Below are positions 36,201-42,433 of a DNA stretch of 50,436 bases, one piece after another. Origin of the DNA: an uncultured Victivallales bacterium (GTDB taxonomy: Bacteria; Verrucomicrobiota; Lentisphaeria; Oligosphaerales; JAFGRS01); assembly GCA_903834675.1 (NCBI GenBank), contig CAILKC010000008.1, positions 1 to 50,436 on the forward strand. The letters are read 5' to 3'. The position numbers were made by a program, and so were the translations under genes. The notes beneath the pieces are model-generated. The model saw only the letters and a list, made by a program, of their open reading frames with translations. It ran no database searches and was not told where the DNA came from. Numbering within the stretch: the first letter of the stretch is position 1; the number at the start of each line of letters is the position of its first letter.

Positions 36201-37117
36201 CGACGAGCTGCCGGGCCATCGTCTGGCCCATCCCCTACTGCCCGACCGATGATAGCTTCGCCCGCGTCCGCCGTTTCGTCGAGTCTGGCGGGGCGCTGCT
36301 GCTGACCGGCGACGTACGCTTCGGCGAAGACCGCCAACCCACCCGGAGCGGGCGCCTGCAGGAGCTCGGCCTGAGCGCCACGTCAGCACCCCGGCCGCCC
36401 TTCCCTGCTGATGGCACGCTGGCGCGCGGCGCCGCTACGGCAGCTTGCGGCAAGGGCACGGTGAGCTGGGTGCCGTTCCCGCTCGAGTTGGACAGCGGCG
36501 CCGCCGGCGGCGCTGTGTACCGGGAGTTTCTGGACCGCGTCGGTATCGCCCGCCTGCATCTCGAGCCGGACGACGGTTCGGTACATGCCTTCGAGGTTCC
36601 CTTGCAGGAGGGTCGTGCCTTGGTGCTCTACAACGACACCGCGGCCCGCCGCAGCATCGCGGTCGCCGGATCCACCCTGGCGCGGCGGATCGAGGTGGAG
36701 CTGGACGGCGGGGGCAGTGGTTTCGTGCTGATTCGTGATGGCCAGGTGCTGGCCGCCGAGGCACAGGGCAGGCTGACGGTCGATGGGCGAGTCATCCTGC
36801 AGGCCGAGGGGCGCCAGGCAGTACTCGCCCTCGACGGCACCGACCTGGCCGCCAGCAAGGTCCTGCTGGTCTTGCCCTTTGGCCCGGGAAAAGCGATGAT
36901 CCCAGGTGTCGCGGGCGCTCCGGCCCCCAGCGTCGAGATCGGCGAGTTCCGCGCAGGGCGCTGGCACCCGCTGGGCAGTGAGGCGCTACCCGCGGCCGAC
37001 CCGCGCGCGCTTGCCGTCGACGCCAGCGCGCCCTTCGACCTGCGGCTCGTGGCAGCTCCCGACCGCCTGGCCGAAGCGCGCCGTGCCGCCGAACACCTCC
37101 TCAGCCGCGAGCCATAA
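33203..37117 (+). CDS. Large secreted clan GH-A glycosidase (beta-galactosidase/GH42-like architecture)
   Basis: 1304 residues from the ATG at 33203; an ATG at 33215 is an alternative. A signal peptide (RGLWLAACLGAALCLG) is followed by a CBM11-like beta domain (VDDFSSLAAWRPNPDG), a glutamine-amidotransferase-like domain (about 210-400; VDVLLVPCAPFYPQEGRAALLGFLREGGAFVALGGYAFDDL), a beta linker and a TIM barrel (about 590-930). Catalytic candidates are E721 in YDIQNEPSVG (acid/base) and E862 in FSLGEFGAR (nucleophile). A second amidotransferase-like domain (about 950-1060; AIVWPIPYCPTDDSFARVRRFVESGGALLLTGD) recalls the GH42 trimerisation domain. Probably cleaves beta-linked sugars outside the cytoplasm; exact family unassigned. 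Confidence 0.85.
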   Translation: MGVLMAILTSARVTHRGLWLAACLGAALCLGELTVDDFSSLAAWRPNPDGGNAPQISSAPDGVSGPCLRLQYRDTEPHWGNVTRDVTMPPEATGLSFKIRVLAATPSTALHVWLFEADGDAYMVRVQPEANELHALGAGWHTATVPFAALNYQPRGDKTRAFLTINRLVLGCNFGDLDIAVDDLQWVMQAQGTMALPRSASAPTLERGPAGAVAILSEPSFPVRPSHAKPEHLAELLREAGFGVTLLRAGEVCDPAVLRRAAVDVLLVPCAPFYPQEGRAALLGFLREGGAFVALGGYAFDDLVVPSVDGWRAVNPAVTAAEMDNHKQPTTAINTRTGKPGDTMGLNPEQIGVFDPSYELRRAVALRAAPGQHILDADWHSDTPVQGFAAIAMTGSNSPVFPDVYGRWMPLVQAVDCFGRERGSVLALVQNYAGPYAHAGWAFCGVTDQDLFDGRFPELDRALVEATRRLAAPTFLHSLRTNLACYRQGEEVVVTVHARLPVGVVGTVRLDVDGIAIGELAAAAGDQALSATWKPAAFGRDLCRVRAVLEVGGKPVDEMSTAFAVWDEAVLRAGPAVTQKGNLFEYRGVPTFLSGANQTGMMWYSGNEDPLVWKRDFEQMGDYGLNLLRVLHFSPFAKEGQAAKSSRDPLDLRQQPVTTQRQTDAMVQLAQQHGVAVFLTLHDWMPVELSAEGLEAQRQWAAFWAGRYRDVPGIFYDIQNEPSVGIPDNADTRVLAEAWLTQRYGSLEKAKAAWGCPAEQPLPLTLNRAAAWDSLPSRDLDRFRAELFKRWTAANLSGVRAGDPGALATVGHLQNQTAADKLVGAEGLDFTNTHFYGAVGEYRAILKLIDRRFEGKSFSLGEFGAREAHDARVNGQTGDPAERSVPYFLAVGHYALGMGASFVACWDWKDFRDCVFPWGVTHADLVAKPVLEAYRNQSLLFRTARPRYEPPELVLLIPDSLRFGPKTNEIHAALARATSWLMGCNAPFGVINEESLERLPTSCRAIVWPIPYCPTDDSFARVRRFVESGGALLLTGDVRFGEDRQPTRSGRLQELGLSATSAPRPPFPADGTLARGAATAACGKGTVSWVPFPLELDSGAAGGAVYREFLDRVGIARLHLEPDDGSVHAFEVPLQEGRALVLYNDTAARRSIAVAGSTLARRIEVELDGGGSGFVLIRDGQVLAAEAQGRLTVDGRVILQAEGRQAVLALDGTDLAASKVLLVLPFGPGKAMIPGVAGAPAPSVEIGEFRAGRWHPLGSEALPAADPRALAVDASAPFDLRLVAAPDRLAEARRAAEHLLSREP

Positions 37118-37141
37118 CTTGACCGCGTCCTGTCCGCCGCT

Positions 37142-37250
37142 GGGCGTGGACGCTTTGGACTGCGGCGGCAGAGGCTCGCCGTGGCGAGTCGCCGACGCCG
37201 CTTTGGCTGACACGCATGGCACCGGCAACGCGCTCCAGCCAAAGCGGTGT
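37142..37250. repeat. Dispersed CTTTGGACTGCGG-type repeat with hairpin
   Basis: Contains CTTTGGACTGCGGCGGC, shared with the elements at 41512 and 41673. Perfect 12-bp arms CCGCTTTGGCTG (37198-37209) and CAGCCAAAGCGG (37236-37247) form a hairpin just after the glycosidase gene. Confidence 0.8.
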
Positions 37251-37325
37251 CGCGGTCGCCTGTGGCGGACTTGCCACCGCACATGGGGAAGCTGTCGACC
37301 CTAAACAGCCTCGCTCGGTTCGCCA

Positions 37326-37436
37326 TCAGTCCAACCCAAGCTGAACCCGGATGGCCCGCTCGACCGCGGCCAACTCGGCCTGGGAAAGACAGCCGAACCG
37401 CTCAAGCAACCGCGACCAGACTTCACCTCGGCTCAT
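37326..37436 (-). pseudogene. Internally deleted MazF-type toxin remnant (36 residues)
   Basis: Reads MSRGEVWSRLL, then ERFGCLSQAELAAVERAIRVQLGLD, then stop. The first seven residues match the usual MazF/PemK start (M-x-RGEVW) and the rest matches the usual MazF C-terminal helix (R-x-G-x-LS-x-x-x-x-x-V-x-x-AL-x-x-x-LGL). The roughly 75-residue core in between is missing, with the frame kept. It begins inside the end of the antitoxin gene, as intact mazEF pairs often do. Probably non-toxic. Confidence 0.6.
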
Positions 37437-37653
37437 CGCGGACCTCCCCCGCCAGGTTCTCTGCCCATTCCAGTGCCTCCCCCTCGCGGACCTCGTCGGC
37501 GGCCATCGCGCGGTAGCCTTCGGTCAGATCGGCCGAGATGACATGCGGGCGAACCAGCTCCTCGATGAAGTGGCTGATGCGACGGCGCCCAACGGTCTTG
37601 TAGAGGCCGCGGTAGACCCCCTCGTCAACGGTGATGGTCAACTTCTTCTGCAT
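37423..37653 (-). CDS. MazE-type antitoxin (76 residues)
   Basis: MQKKLTITVDEGVYRGLYKTVGRRRISHFIEELVRPHVIS looks like a ribbon-helix-helix DNA-binding fold, followed by an acidic toxin-binding tail (EVREGEALEWAENLAGEVRDEPR). AGGATG precedes the ATG. The end overlaps the MazF remnant. It may still repress its own promoter. The antitoxin call rests on fold, tail and partner. Confidence 0.78.
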   Translation of the reverse strand: MQKKLTITVDEGVYRGLYKTVGRRRISHFIEELVRPHVISADLTEGYRAMAADEVREGEALEWAENLAGEVRDEPR

Positions 37654-37745
37654 ATCATCGCATCCTGCACGTGTTCTATACGCATTTCATGGGACGGAAG
37701 CAGCACCCTGTCAACTCCCCATCCCGTGGCAGGCAGCAGTTCAGA

Positions 37746-38333
37746 TCAATACTCGAGATTGGCGCCGAACTCCGGGGTCTCACCCTTCTTCACCGCTGCC
37801 GTCCAAGCGGCGAGCCGCTCCGCGCCCATCTTCCAGAACCTGCCGCAGCGCGTGAAGTACTCCAGGACGACGTCCTTCTCGCCCTTGGCCAGGAGGTCCT
37901 TGGCCAGTTGCATATTGGGGCCGAAGGAGTTCATCTGCGGCGAGCCCTTGTTGTCGGCGGAGGCGAGCAGGCGTTTCTTCGCTTCGGCGACATTGCCTGC
38001 CGCCAGCGCGATCCGGCCGAGCACCTGGTTCGCGTCCTGGATCGCGTTACCGTAGTTCCAGTCGTTCGGGTACTTCGGCGCGAGGAGTGCCAGTTCGTCC
38101 GCGAGCTTCCGGGCCTCGGCGGTCTTTCCTGCCTTCAATGCGTTCTTGGCAGCGCGGTTCAGGGCGCAGAACCGTTCGATCTCCGTCGTTGCCGCACTCA
38201 GGTCACCCTGGACGATCTTCATCGTGCGCTCCTGCTCCGCCGCCGTGGCGTTCTTCTCCTCCGCGCCTTGGGAAGGTAGAACCGCGGCCAGCATGCCCGC
38301 CAGAATGACGCCCCCAAACACCGTGGCTTTCAT
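37746..38333 (-). CDS. Secreted helical TPR-like protein
   Basis: 195 residues from the ATG at 38333, which has GGAGG nine bases upstream; the ATG at 38342 directly abuts that site and is unlikely. Residues 1-25 are a signal peptide (KATVFGGVILAGMLAAVLPSQG). The mature part is helical: NRAAKNALKAGKTAEARKLADELALLAPKYPNDWNYGNAIQDANQVLGRIALAAGNVAEAKKRLLAS, then SFGPNMQLAKDLLAKGEKDVVLEYFTRCGRFW. It resembles TPR-like repeats. Similar small proteins occur in PVC-type genomes; function unknown. Confidence 0.85.
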   Translation of the reverse strand: MKATVFGGVILAGMLAAVLPSQGAEEKNATAAEQERTMKIVQGDLSAATTEIERFCALNRAAKNALKAGKTAEARKLADELALLAPKYPNDWNYGNAIQDANQVLGRIALAAGNVAEAKKRLLASADNKGSPQMNSFGPNMQLAKDLLAKGEKDVVLEYFTRCGRFWKMGAERLAAWTAAVKKGETPEFGANLEY

Positions 38334-38537
38334 GTAACGCATCCTCCTTTACCGCAACTCTGGTCCCGGCCGCTGTGACGTGCTATGATGTGGGCGGCAC
38401 GTTTCGGAATATACGACCACGGCTACGTCGCTGCCTCTACTCCATCCTGGAACACCGTGGTGGCGGCACGGGCTGCAACAACTACGGCGAGCGACCGCTG
38501 CGCAGGGCAGACTGAGTTCGCTTTGGAGGACCCGGTG

Positions 38538-39425
38538 ATGAACAGAGGCAAGATTGTGGCCGCGGTGAAGACCGGGCGCATCCTGGTATCGGACGGCGCC
38601 TGGGGGACGTTTCTGCAGCAGAAGGGTCTGCAGCCGGGCGAGTGCCCCGAGCTCTGGTGCGTCGAGCGTCCGGCCGAGGTGCTGGACATTGCCCGGAGCT
38701 ACGTGGTGGCGGGGGCAGACCTGATCGAGTCGAACAGTTTCGGCGGCAGCCGCTGCAAGCTTGAGCACTACGGGCTGGCGGCGCGGGCGACCGAGATCAA
38801 CGAGGCCGCGGCCCGCATCTCACGCCAGGCGGCTGGCAGCCAAGCCTGGGTGATCGCCTCCGTGGGGCCGACCGGCAAGTTGTTGCTCATGGGCGACATC
38901 ACCGAAGCGGAACTCTACGGCGTCTTCAGGGAGCAGTGCAAGGCTCTGGAACAGGGCGGCGCCGACGGCTTGTGCATCGAGACCATGATGGCCGCCGACG
39001 AGGCCGCCATCGCCGTGCGTGCGGCGAAGGAGAACACCGCCTGCGAGGTCATCTGCACCTTCACCTTCGACCGCACCGTCCACGGCGACTACCGGACCAT
39101 GATGGGCACCACCCCCGCCGCCGCCGCCCAAGCCGTCCTCGAGGCCGGCGCGGATATCATCGGCACCAACTGCGGCAATGGCATCGAACGCATGATCGAC
39201 ATCGTCCGTGAGATGCGCGCCGCGGCGCCACAAACACCCATCCTGGTGCATGCCAACGCCGGTCTGCCCAGGAACCTCAACGGCGTCGATGTCTTCCCTG
39301 AGACGCCGACGGATATGGCCGCGCAAGTCAAGGCCATCGTGGCGGCTGGGGCCAACATCGTCGGCGGCTGCTGCGGCACCACCCCGGATCACATCCGGGC
39401 CATTAAGCGGGCGCTCACGGCCTGA
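38538..39425 (+). CDS. Homocysteine S-methyltransferase family protein
   Basis: 295 residues from the ATG at 38538, with GGAGGA 8 bases upstream. It is a TIM-barrel zinc methyltransferase: C212 in GTNCGNG and C278/C279 in GGCCGTTPDHIRAIK are the three thiolate zinc ligands. ILVSDGAWGTFLQQKGL and SNSFGGSRCKLEHYGL are typical N-terminal blocks. Standalone members use S-methylmethionine, betaine-like donors or a corrinoid protein; the donor is not evident. No corrinoid protein or metH remainder is adjacent. Confidence 0.92.
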   Translation: MNRGKIVAAVKTGRILVSDGAWGTFLQQKGLQPGECPELWCVERPAEVLDIARSYVVAGADLIESNSFGGSRCKLEHYGLAARATEINEAAARISRQAAGSQAWVIASVGPTGKLLLMGDITEAELYGVFREQCKALEQGGADGLCIETMMAADEAAIAVRAAKENTACEVICTFTFDRTVHGDYRTMMGTTPAAAAQAVLEAGADIIGTNCGNGIERMIDIVREMRAAAPQTPILVHANAGLPRNLNGVDVFPETPTDMAAQVKAIVAAGANIVGGCCGTTPDHIRAIKRALTA

Positions 39426-39483
39426 GTTAGACCGCTCCGGGCATACCCATAGGCAAACTGCGGGTTGCAGACAGGCAAGAAAA

Positions 39484-39510
39484 CGCCGCCGACCGGGTGG
39501 GTCGGCGGCG
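39484..39510 (-). terminator. Rho-independent terminator for the Lys-rich small gene
   Basis: Perfect 10-bp stem CGCCGCCGAC / GTCGGCGGCG with a 7-base loop; on the minus strand it is followed by TTTTCTTG, giving a plausible intrinsic terminator 47 bases after the small gene ends. It lies 58 bases after the plus-strand methyltransferase stop but lacks a T-run in that direction. Confidence 0.75.
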
Positions 39511-39556
39511 CGACGTGCCGCTCACCGCTGACGGGCTGAGGTCAGCGGTCTGGTGC

Positions 39557-39661
39557 TCAGATCGTTTTCGTCTTCTTGGCCTTCTTCTCTTGGCGCTTCT
39601 CTTTCAGCGTCTTCTTGGGCTGTTTCTTGGCATCTTTCTTGACGTCTTGGGACTTGGCCAT
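39557..39661 (-). CDS. 34-residue Lys-rich protein
   Basis: The protein begins MAKSQDVKKDAKKQPKKT, continues with LKEKRQEKKAKKTKTI and stops. AAGAGGTGA lies directly before the ATG and an intrinsic terminator follows, so it looks like a complete monocistronic gene. Thirteen of its 34 residues are Lys. Very similar tiny proteins occur in PVC-type genomes (from memory). Role unknown; nucleic-acid binding is a guess from charge. Confidence 0.72.
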   Translation of the reverse strand: MAKSQDVKKDAKKQPKKTLKEKRQEKKAKKTKTI

Positions 39662-40069
39662 GGGTCACCTCTTGCTTCGTTTCCCCGGTCTCTGACGGCG
39701 TGTGCCTGATGATCCCGGAGCCCCGCGACCTGTCGTTCAAGGCCTGCCGGCCGACCCCAGTTCACCGCACCCGTTATGAATGTACCGAGAAAGGAGCCTG
39801 CCTGCAAGCGCTGGCGGCGTAATGGGCGCAGGTCAGTTCCGTAGGGGCACCTGCCCGGCATGGCGGGGCGCTGGTCGGTTCTGGGGTGGTCGTCGCGATG
39901 GGGATACGGCGGTGACCGCCGGCTCCAGGGCGGGACGGCGCGAGGCGGATTAGGACGGTCGGGCCGAGCGCTGCTCCACGCCTGGCGCCCGTCTGGCGCC
40001 CGGCGGACTAGAGATGCCGTCCCTGAGCGTCTCTTGAAGCGGCTCGGGTTGGTCCCCATTGTTCCTGCG
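39662..40069. repeat. Intergenic dispersed repeat
   Basis: No gene. Bases 39851-39892 match 1570-1611 (CTGCCCGGC..GGCGGGGCGCTGG). Bases 39978-40027 carry CTGCTCCACGCCTGGCG and ATGCCGTCCCTG, also found at 41347-41402 and, inverted, at about 1758-1800. GGGCGCAGGTCAG near 39828 recurs near 6377 and 50255. Confidence 0.75.
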
Positions 40070-41245
40070 TCAGTCTGCCTGGAGAAGGTCTGCGACGAAG
40101 GGATTGTCCGGACCCAGGAGTTCGACCCTGACTCCGTAAGCGGAACGAAAGGCGGCGCTTCCGGCGCGGCGTGGATGCCACTTGGTCTCGAACGCGCGCA
40201 GGCCGGTCTCGGCCTTGACCACCAGGTCCACCTCCGCCTGCGTGCGCGACCGCCAGAAAAACAGCTCACAGGGCGAACCCAGCAGGGCGTTGCGTTTCGC
40301 CATCTCGGCGATCACCCAGTTCTCCCACAGGGGGCCGATGTCGGGGCGGAATTCCTCTGTCGAGAAAGCATTGAGCAAGGCGTTGCGGATGCCGGTGTCC
40401 CAGAAAAACACCTTCTGGTTCTTCGAGATCTCCTTGCGCGGGTTGGTGCTGAAGGCCGGGAGTCGGAAGATGACGAACGTCTGTTCGAGGAGAGCCAGGT
40501 AACGCTCGACCGTGGGGCGTCCCATCTGCAGTTGCGTGGCCAACTCATTCACCGAGACCTCGTTGCCTGCCTGATGCGCCAGCAGGAGCAGGAGGCGGCG
40601 GATCAGGTCCGGGGTCTTCACCAGGCCCGTCTGCAGGATGTCTTTCCAGAGGTAGTCCGAACTGAGTTCGCGCAGCAGACGACGCGGATCGGCCGAAAGC
40701 ACCACCTCCGGGTAACCGCCGAAGGCAAGCCGCTGGAGCAGGAAGGCCCGCAAGGGCGCGGCGAAATGCTGGCGCAGCGTGGCGCGGTCAAACCCGGACT
40801 GGCCCCAGTCCTGGGACTGCAATGCCTCGCCAAACAGCAGCGGCGGCAGCACCAGCTTGTGGTTGCGCCCGGTCAGGCTTTCCGCCATCTGGTCGAGAAG
40901 ATCAAGGGAAGAGGAACCGAGAAGCAGGATGCGAGTGGGCACTTTGGCGTCGTGCCAGCCCTTCACGATCCGGGCTGTCTCCGGCAGGCGCTGGGCCTCA
41001 TCGAGCACCAGTACCCGGGGCGCGCCGAGAGAACGCAGCGCCTCCAAAGGCGGCAACGAGGCCGCCGCCAGGAACCGCGCCTTATCGATCTCCACATCGA
41101 AGTTGAGGAACTCGACGCCCTCACCCTGTACCACCTGCTCGACGAGAGTCGTCTTCCCAACCTGGCGGGCCCCCAGAAGGAGGGTCACCTTGCCGCTGGC
41201 CAGGGCACTCCGCAGATCGTCTTCCGCCTCCCGTTTGAGGTACAT
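40070..41245 (-). CDS. AAA ATPase with DUF4143 nuclease-like domain
   Basis: 391 residues from the ATG at 41245; a TTG at 41266 is an alternative. Walker A is GARQVGKT (25-32) and Walker B RVLVLDEAQRL, with sensor ILLLGSSSLDLL. A winged-helix segment follows (EVSVNELATQLQMGRPTVERYLALLEQTFVIFRLPAF). The C-terminal DUF4143 part has a PD-(D/E)xK-like pattern: ELFFWRSRTQAEVDLVV then FETKW. This widespread family has no settled function. It stands alone among repeats. Confidence 0.93.
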   Translation of the reverse strand: MYLKREAEDDLRSALASGKVTLLLGARQVGKTTLVEQVVQGEGVEFLNFDVEIDKARFLAAASLPPLEALRSLGAPRVLVLDEAQRLPETARIVKGWHDAKVPTRILLLGSSSLDLLDQMAESLTGRNHKLVLPPLLFGEALQSQDWGQSGFDRATLRQHFAAPLRAFLLQRLAFGGYPEVVLSADPRRLLRELSSDYLWKDILQTGLVKTPDLIRRLLLLLAHQAGNEVSVNELATQLQMGRPTVERYLALLEQTFVIFRLPAFSTNPRKEISKNQKVFFWDTGIRNALLNAFSTEEFRPDIGPLWENWVIAEMAKRNALLGSPCELFFWRSRTQAEVDLVVKAETGLRAFETKWHPRRAGSAAFRSAYGVRVELLGPDNPFVADLLQAD

Positions 41246-41266
41246 GCATACAGAATAACCGGTCAA

Positions 41267-41851
41267 TATGTATAGTACAAGGTAAGATTAGTGCGAACCT
41301 GAATTAGGTCGCGGGAAAGGGGCCGTCCCTGCCGTTGTTGTTCCAACTGCTCCACGCCTGGCGTCCGTCTGGCGCGAGGCGGACTAGCGATGCCGTCCCT
41401 GGCCGGGTCTTCCGCCCGTAGGGCGTGGAGGTCGGCGGGCCGTCATGCCAGAGGGCAGGACTTCCGCCGTCTCCCGTCGGCAGGGTACTGAGTCCCGGCA
41501 AGGACGGGACTCTTTGGACTGCGGCGGCTGGACGCCGCTTTCGAGCGGGCTTCGCACGCTCAAGGTGTCGAGCCGAGCCGCGGTGGCAGAAAGCTGCGTC
41601 AAGCCGCAGGCAGTCCAAAGCTCGGCCTGACGGCCAGCGCAGTAGAATACTGAGTCCCGGCAAGGACGGGACACTTTGGACTGCGGCGGCTGGACGCCGC
41701 TTTCGAGCGGGCTTCGCACGCTCAAGATTCCTTACCTTGACGCCGAGGCGCAGCTACCGCGCTGGGCAGCGCCAGCCGTGGTCAGGCCAGCCAGAGTCGG
41801 GAGGATTGCTCGGTGCAAAGACCCGCCGTGGCGGCGTGGGGTATCCCGTGG
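41267..41851. repeat. Intergenic repeat cluster with 79-bp direct repeats
   Basis: No gene. Direct copies at 41486-41564 and 41648-41726 differ at one base and share CTTTGGACTGCGGCGGCTGG. The first copy opens an element bounded by CTTTGGACTG (41512-41521) and its complement CAGTCCAAAG (41611-41620). Bases 41347-41402 and 41409-41473 are further copies of the repeat seen at about 1686-1800 (inverted) and 39978. Confidence 0.85.
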
Positions 41852-42340
41852 TCAGCGTGATGCCGACGTGGGCCTGGCGGCGATCCGGGCCGCCTCGGCG
41901 AGGGCAATCTCGATCAGCTTGGGGATGAGGCGCTCGACGGTGTCGGAAAGCCCCAGTCCGAGGCTGATCACTTCGGGTTGCACCCCGAGCACCAGGGTCT
42001 GGCGCGGGGCGCAGCCGAGCGTCCGTGCCATCTTCAGAGTCTCCAGCAGGCCGAACTCGTGCAGCGACAAGGGCGTCTCGATGGCGGCGAGCAACTCCTC
42101 GGCATCGCACCAGGTGAGGGTTCCCGGGGCGTCGCCACCGTCCGCGGCGTCGATCACGATCACGGTATCGCGGTCCGCCACATGATCGACGAGGTTGCAG
42201 CCCGAGGTGCCGCCGTCAAGGACCTCCAGGTAGTCCGGCAGGGTCATCTCGGCCAGGCGTTCGACAGTGCGTACGCCGATCCCCTCGTCGTGCATGAGGA
42301 TATTGCCGATGCCGATGATGATGATCGGTTTCCGGTCCAA
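41852..42340 (-). CDS. [NiFe] hydrogenase maturation protease (HyaD/HybD-like)
   Basis: 162 residues from a TTG at 42340, favoured because AGGAAGG lies 7-8 bases upstream; the ATG at 42370 (172 residues) lies inside a 17-bp stem. IIIIGIGNILMHDEGIGVRTVERL carries the nickel-sensing Glu of the family, followed by LEVLDGGTSG with the conserved Asp and VIVIDAADGG. The conserved late His is in LSLHEFGL. It should remove the C-terminal 23 residues of the large subunit after H462 once nickel is inserted. It closes the hydrogenase operon. Confidence 0.92.
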   Translation of the reverse strand: MDRKPIIIIGIGNILMHDEGIGVRTVERLAEMTLPDYLEVLDGGTSGCNLVDHVADRDTVIVIDAADGGDAPGTLTWCDAEELLAAIETPLSLHEFGLLETLKMARTLGCAPRQTLVLGVQPEVISLGLGLSDTVERLIPKLIEIALAEAARIAARPTSASR

Positions 42341-42365
42341 GGCCGAGTCCTTCCTGGAGAGAGCA

Positions 42366-42405
42366 CCCATCGGGGGCGGAACCTCGCAGTTCCGCCCCCG
42401 ATGGG
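42366..42405 (-). terminator. 17-bp perfect stem between SUMF1-like gene and protease gene
   Basis: Arms 42366-42382 and 42389-42405 (arm CCCATCGGGGGCGGAAC) pair perfectly around the 6-base loop CTCGCA. The structure lies 28 bases after the upstream gene's stop and covers the first ATG of the protease frame. There is no T-run, so it is more likely an RNA-processing, attenuating or 3'-end-protecting element than a clean intrinsic terminator. Confidence 0.65.
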
Positions 42406-42433
42406 GTTGGGGTTGTGCCGACCCCGGTACAGG

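Noticed and set aside
39522..39740. 72-codon minus-strand frame over the Lys-rich gene
   Set aside because: It lies in another frame; the 34-codon frame has the ribosome site, terminator and Lys-rich composition.
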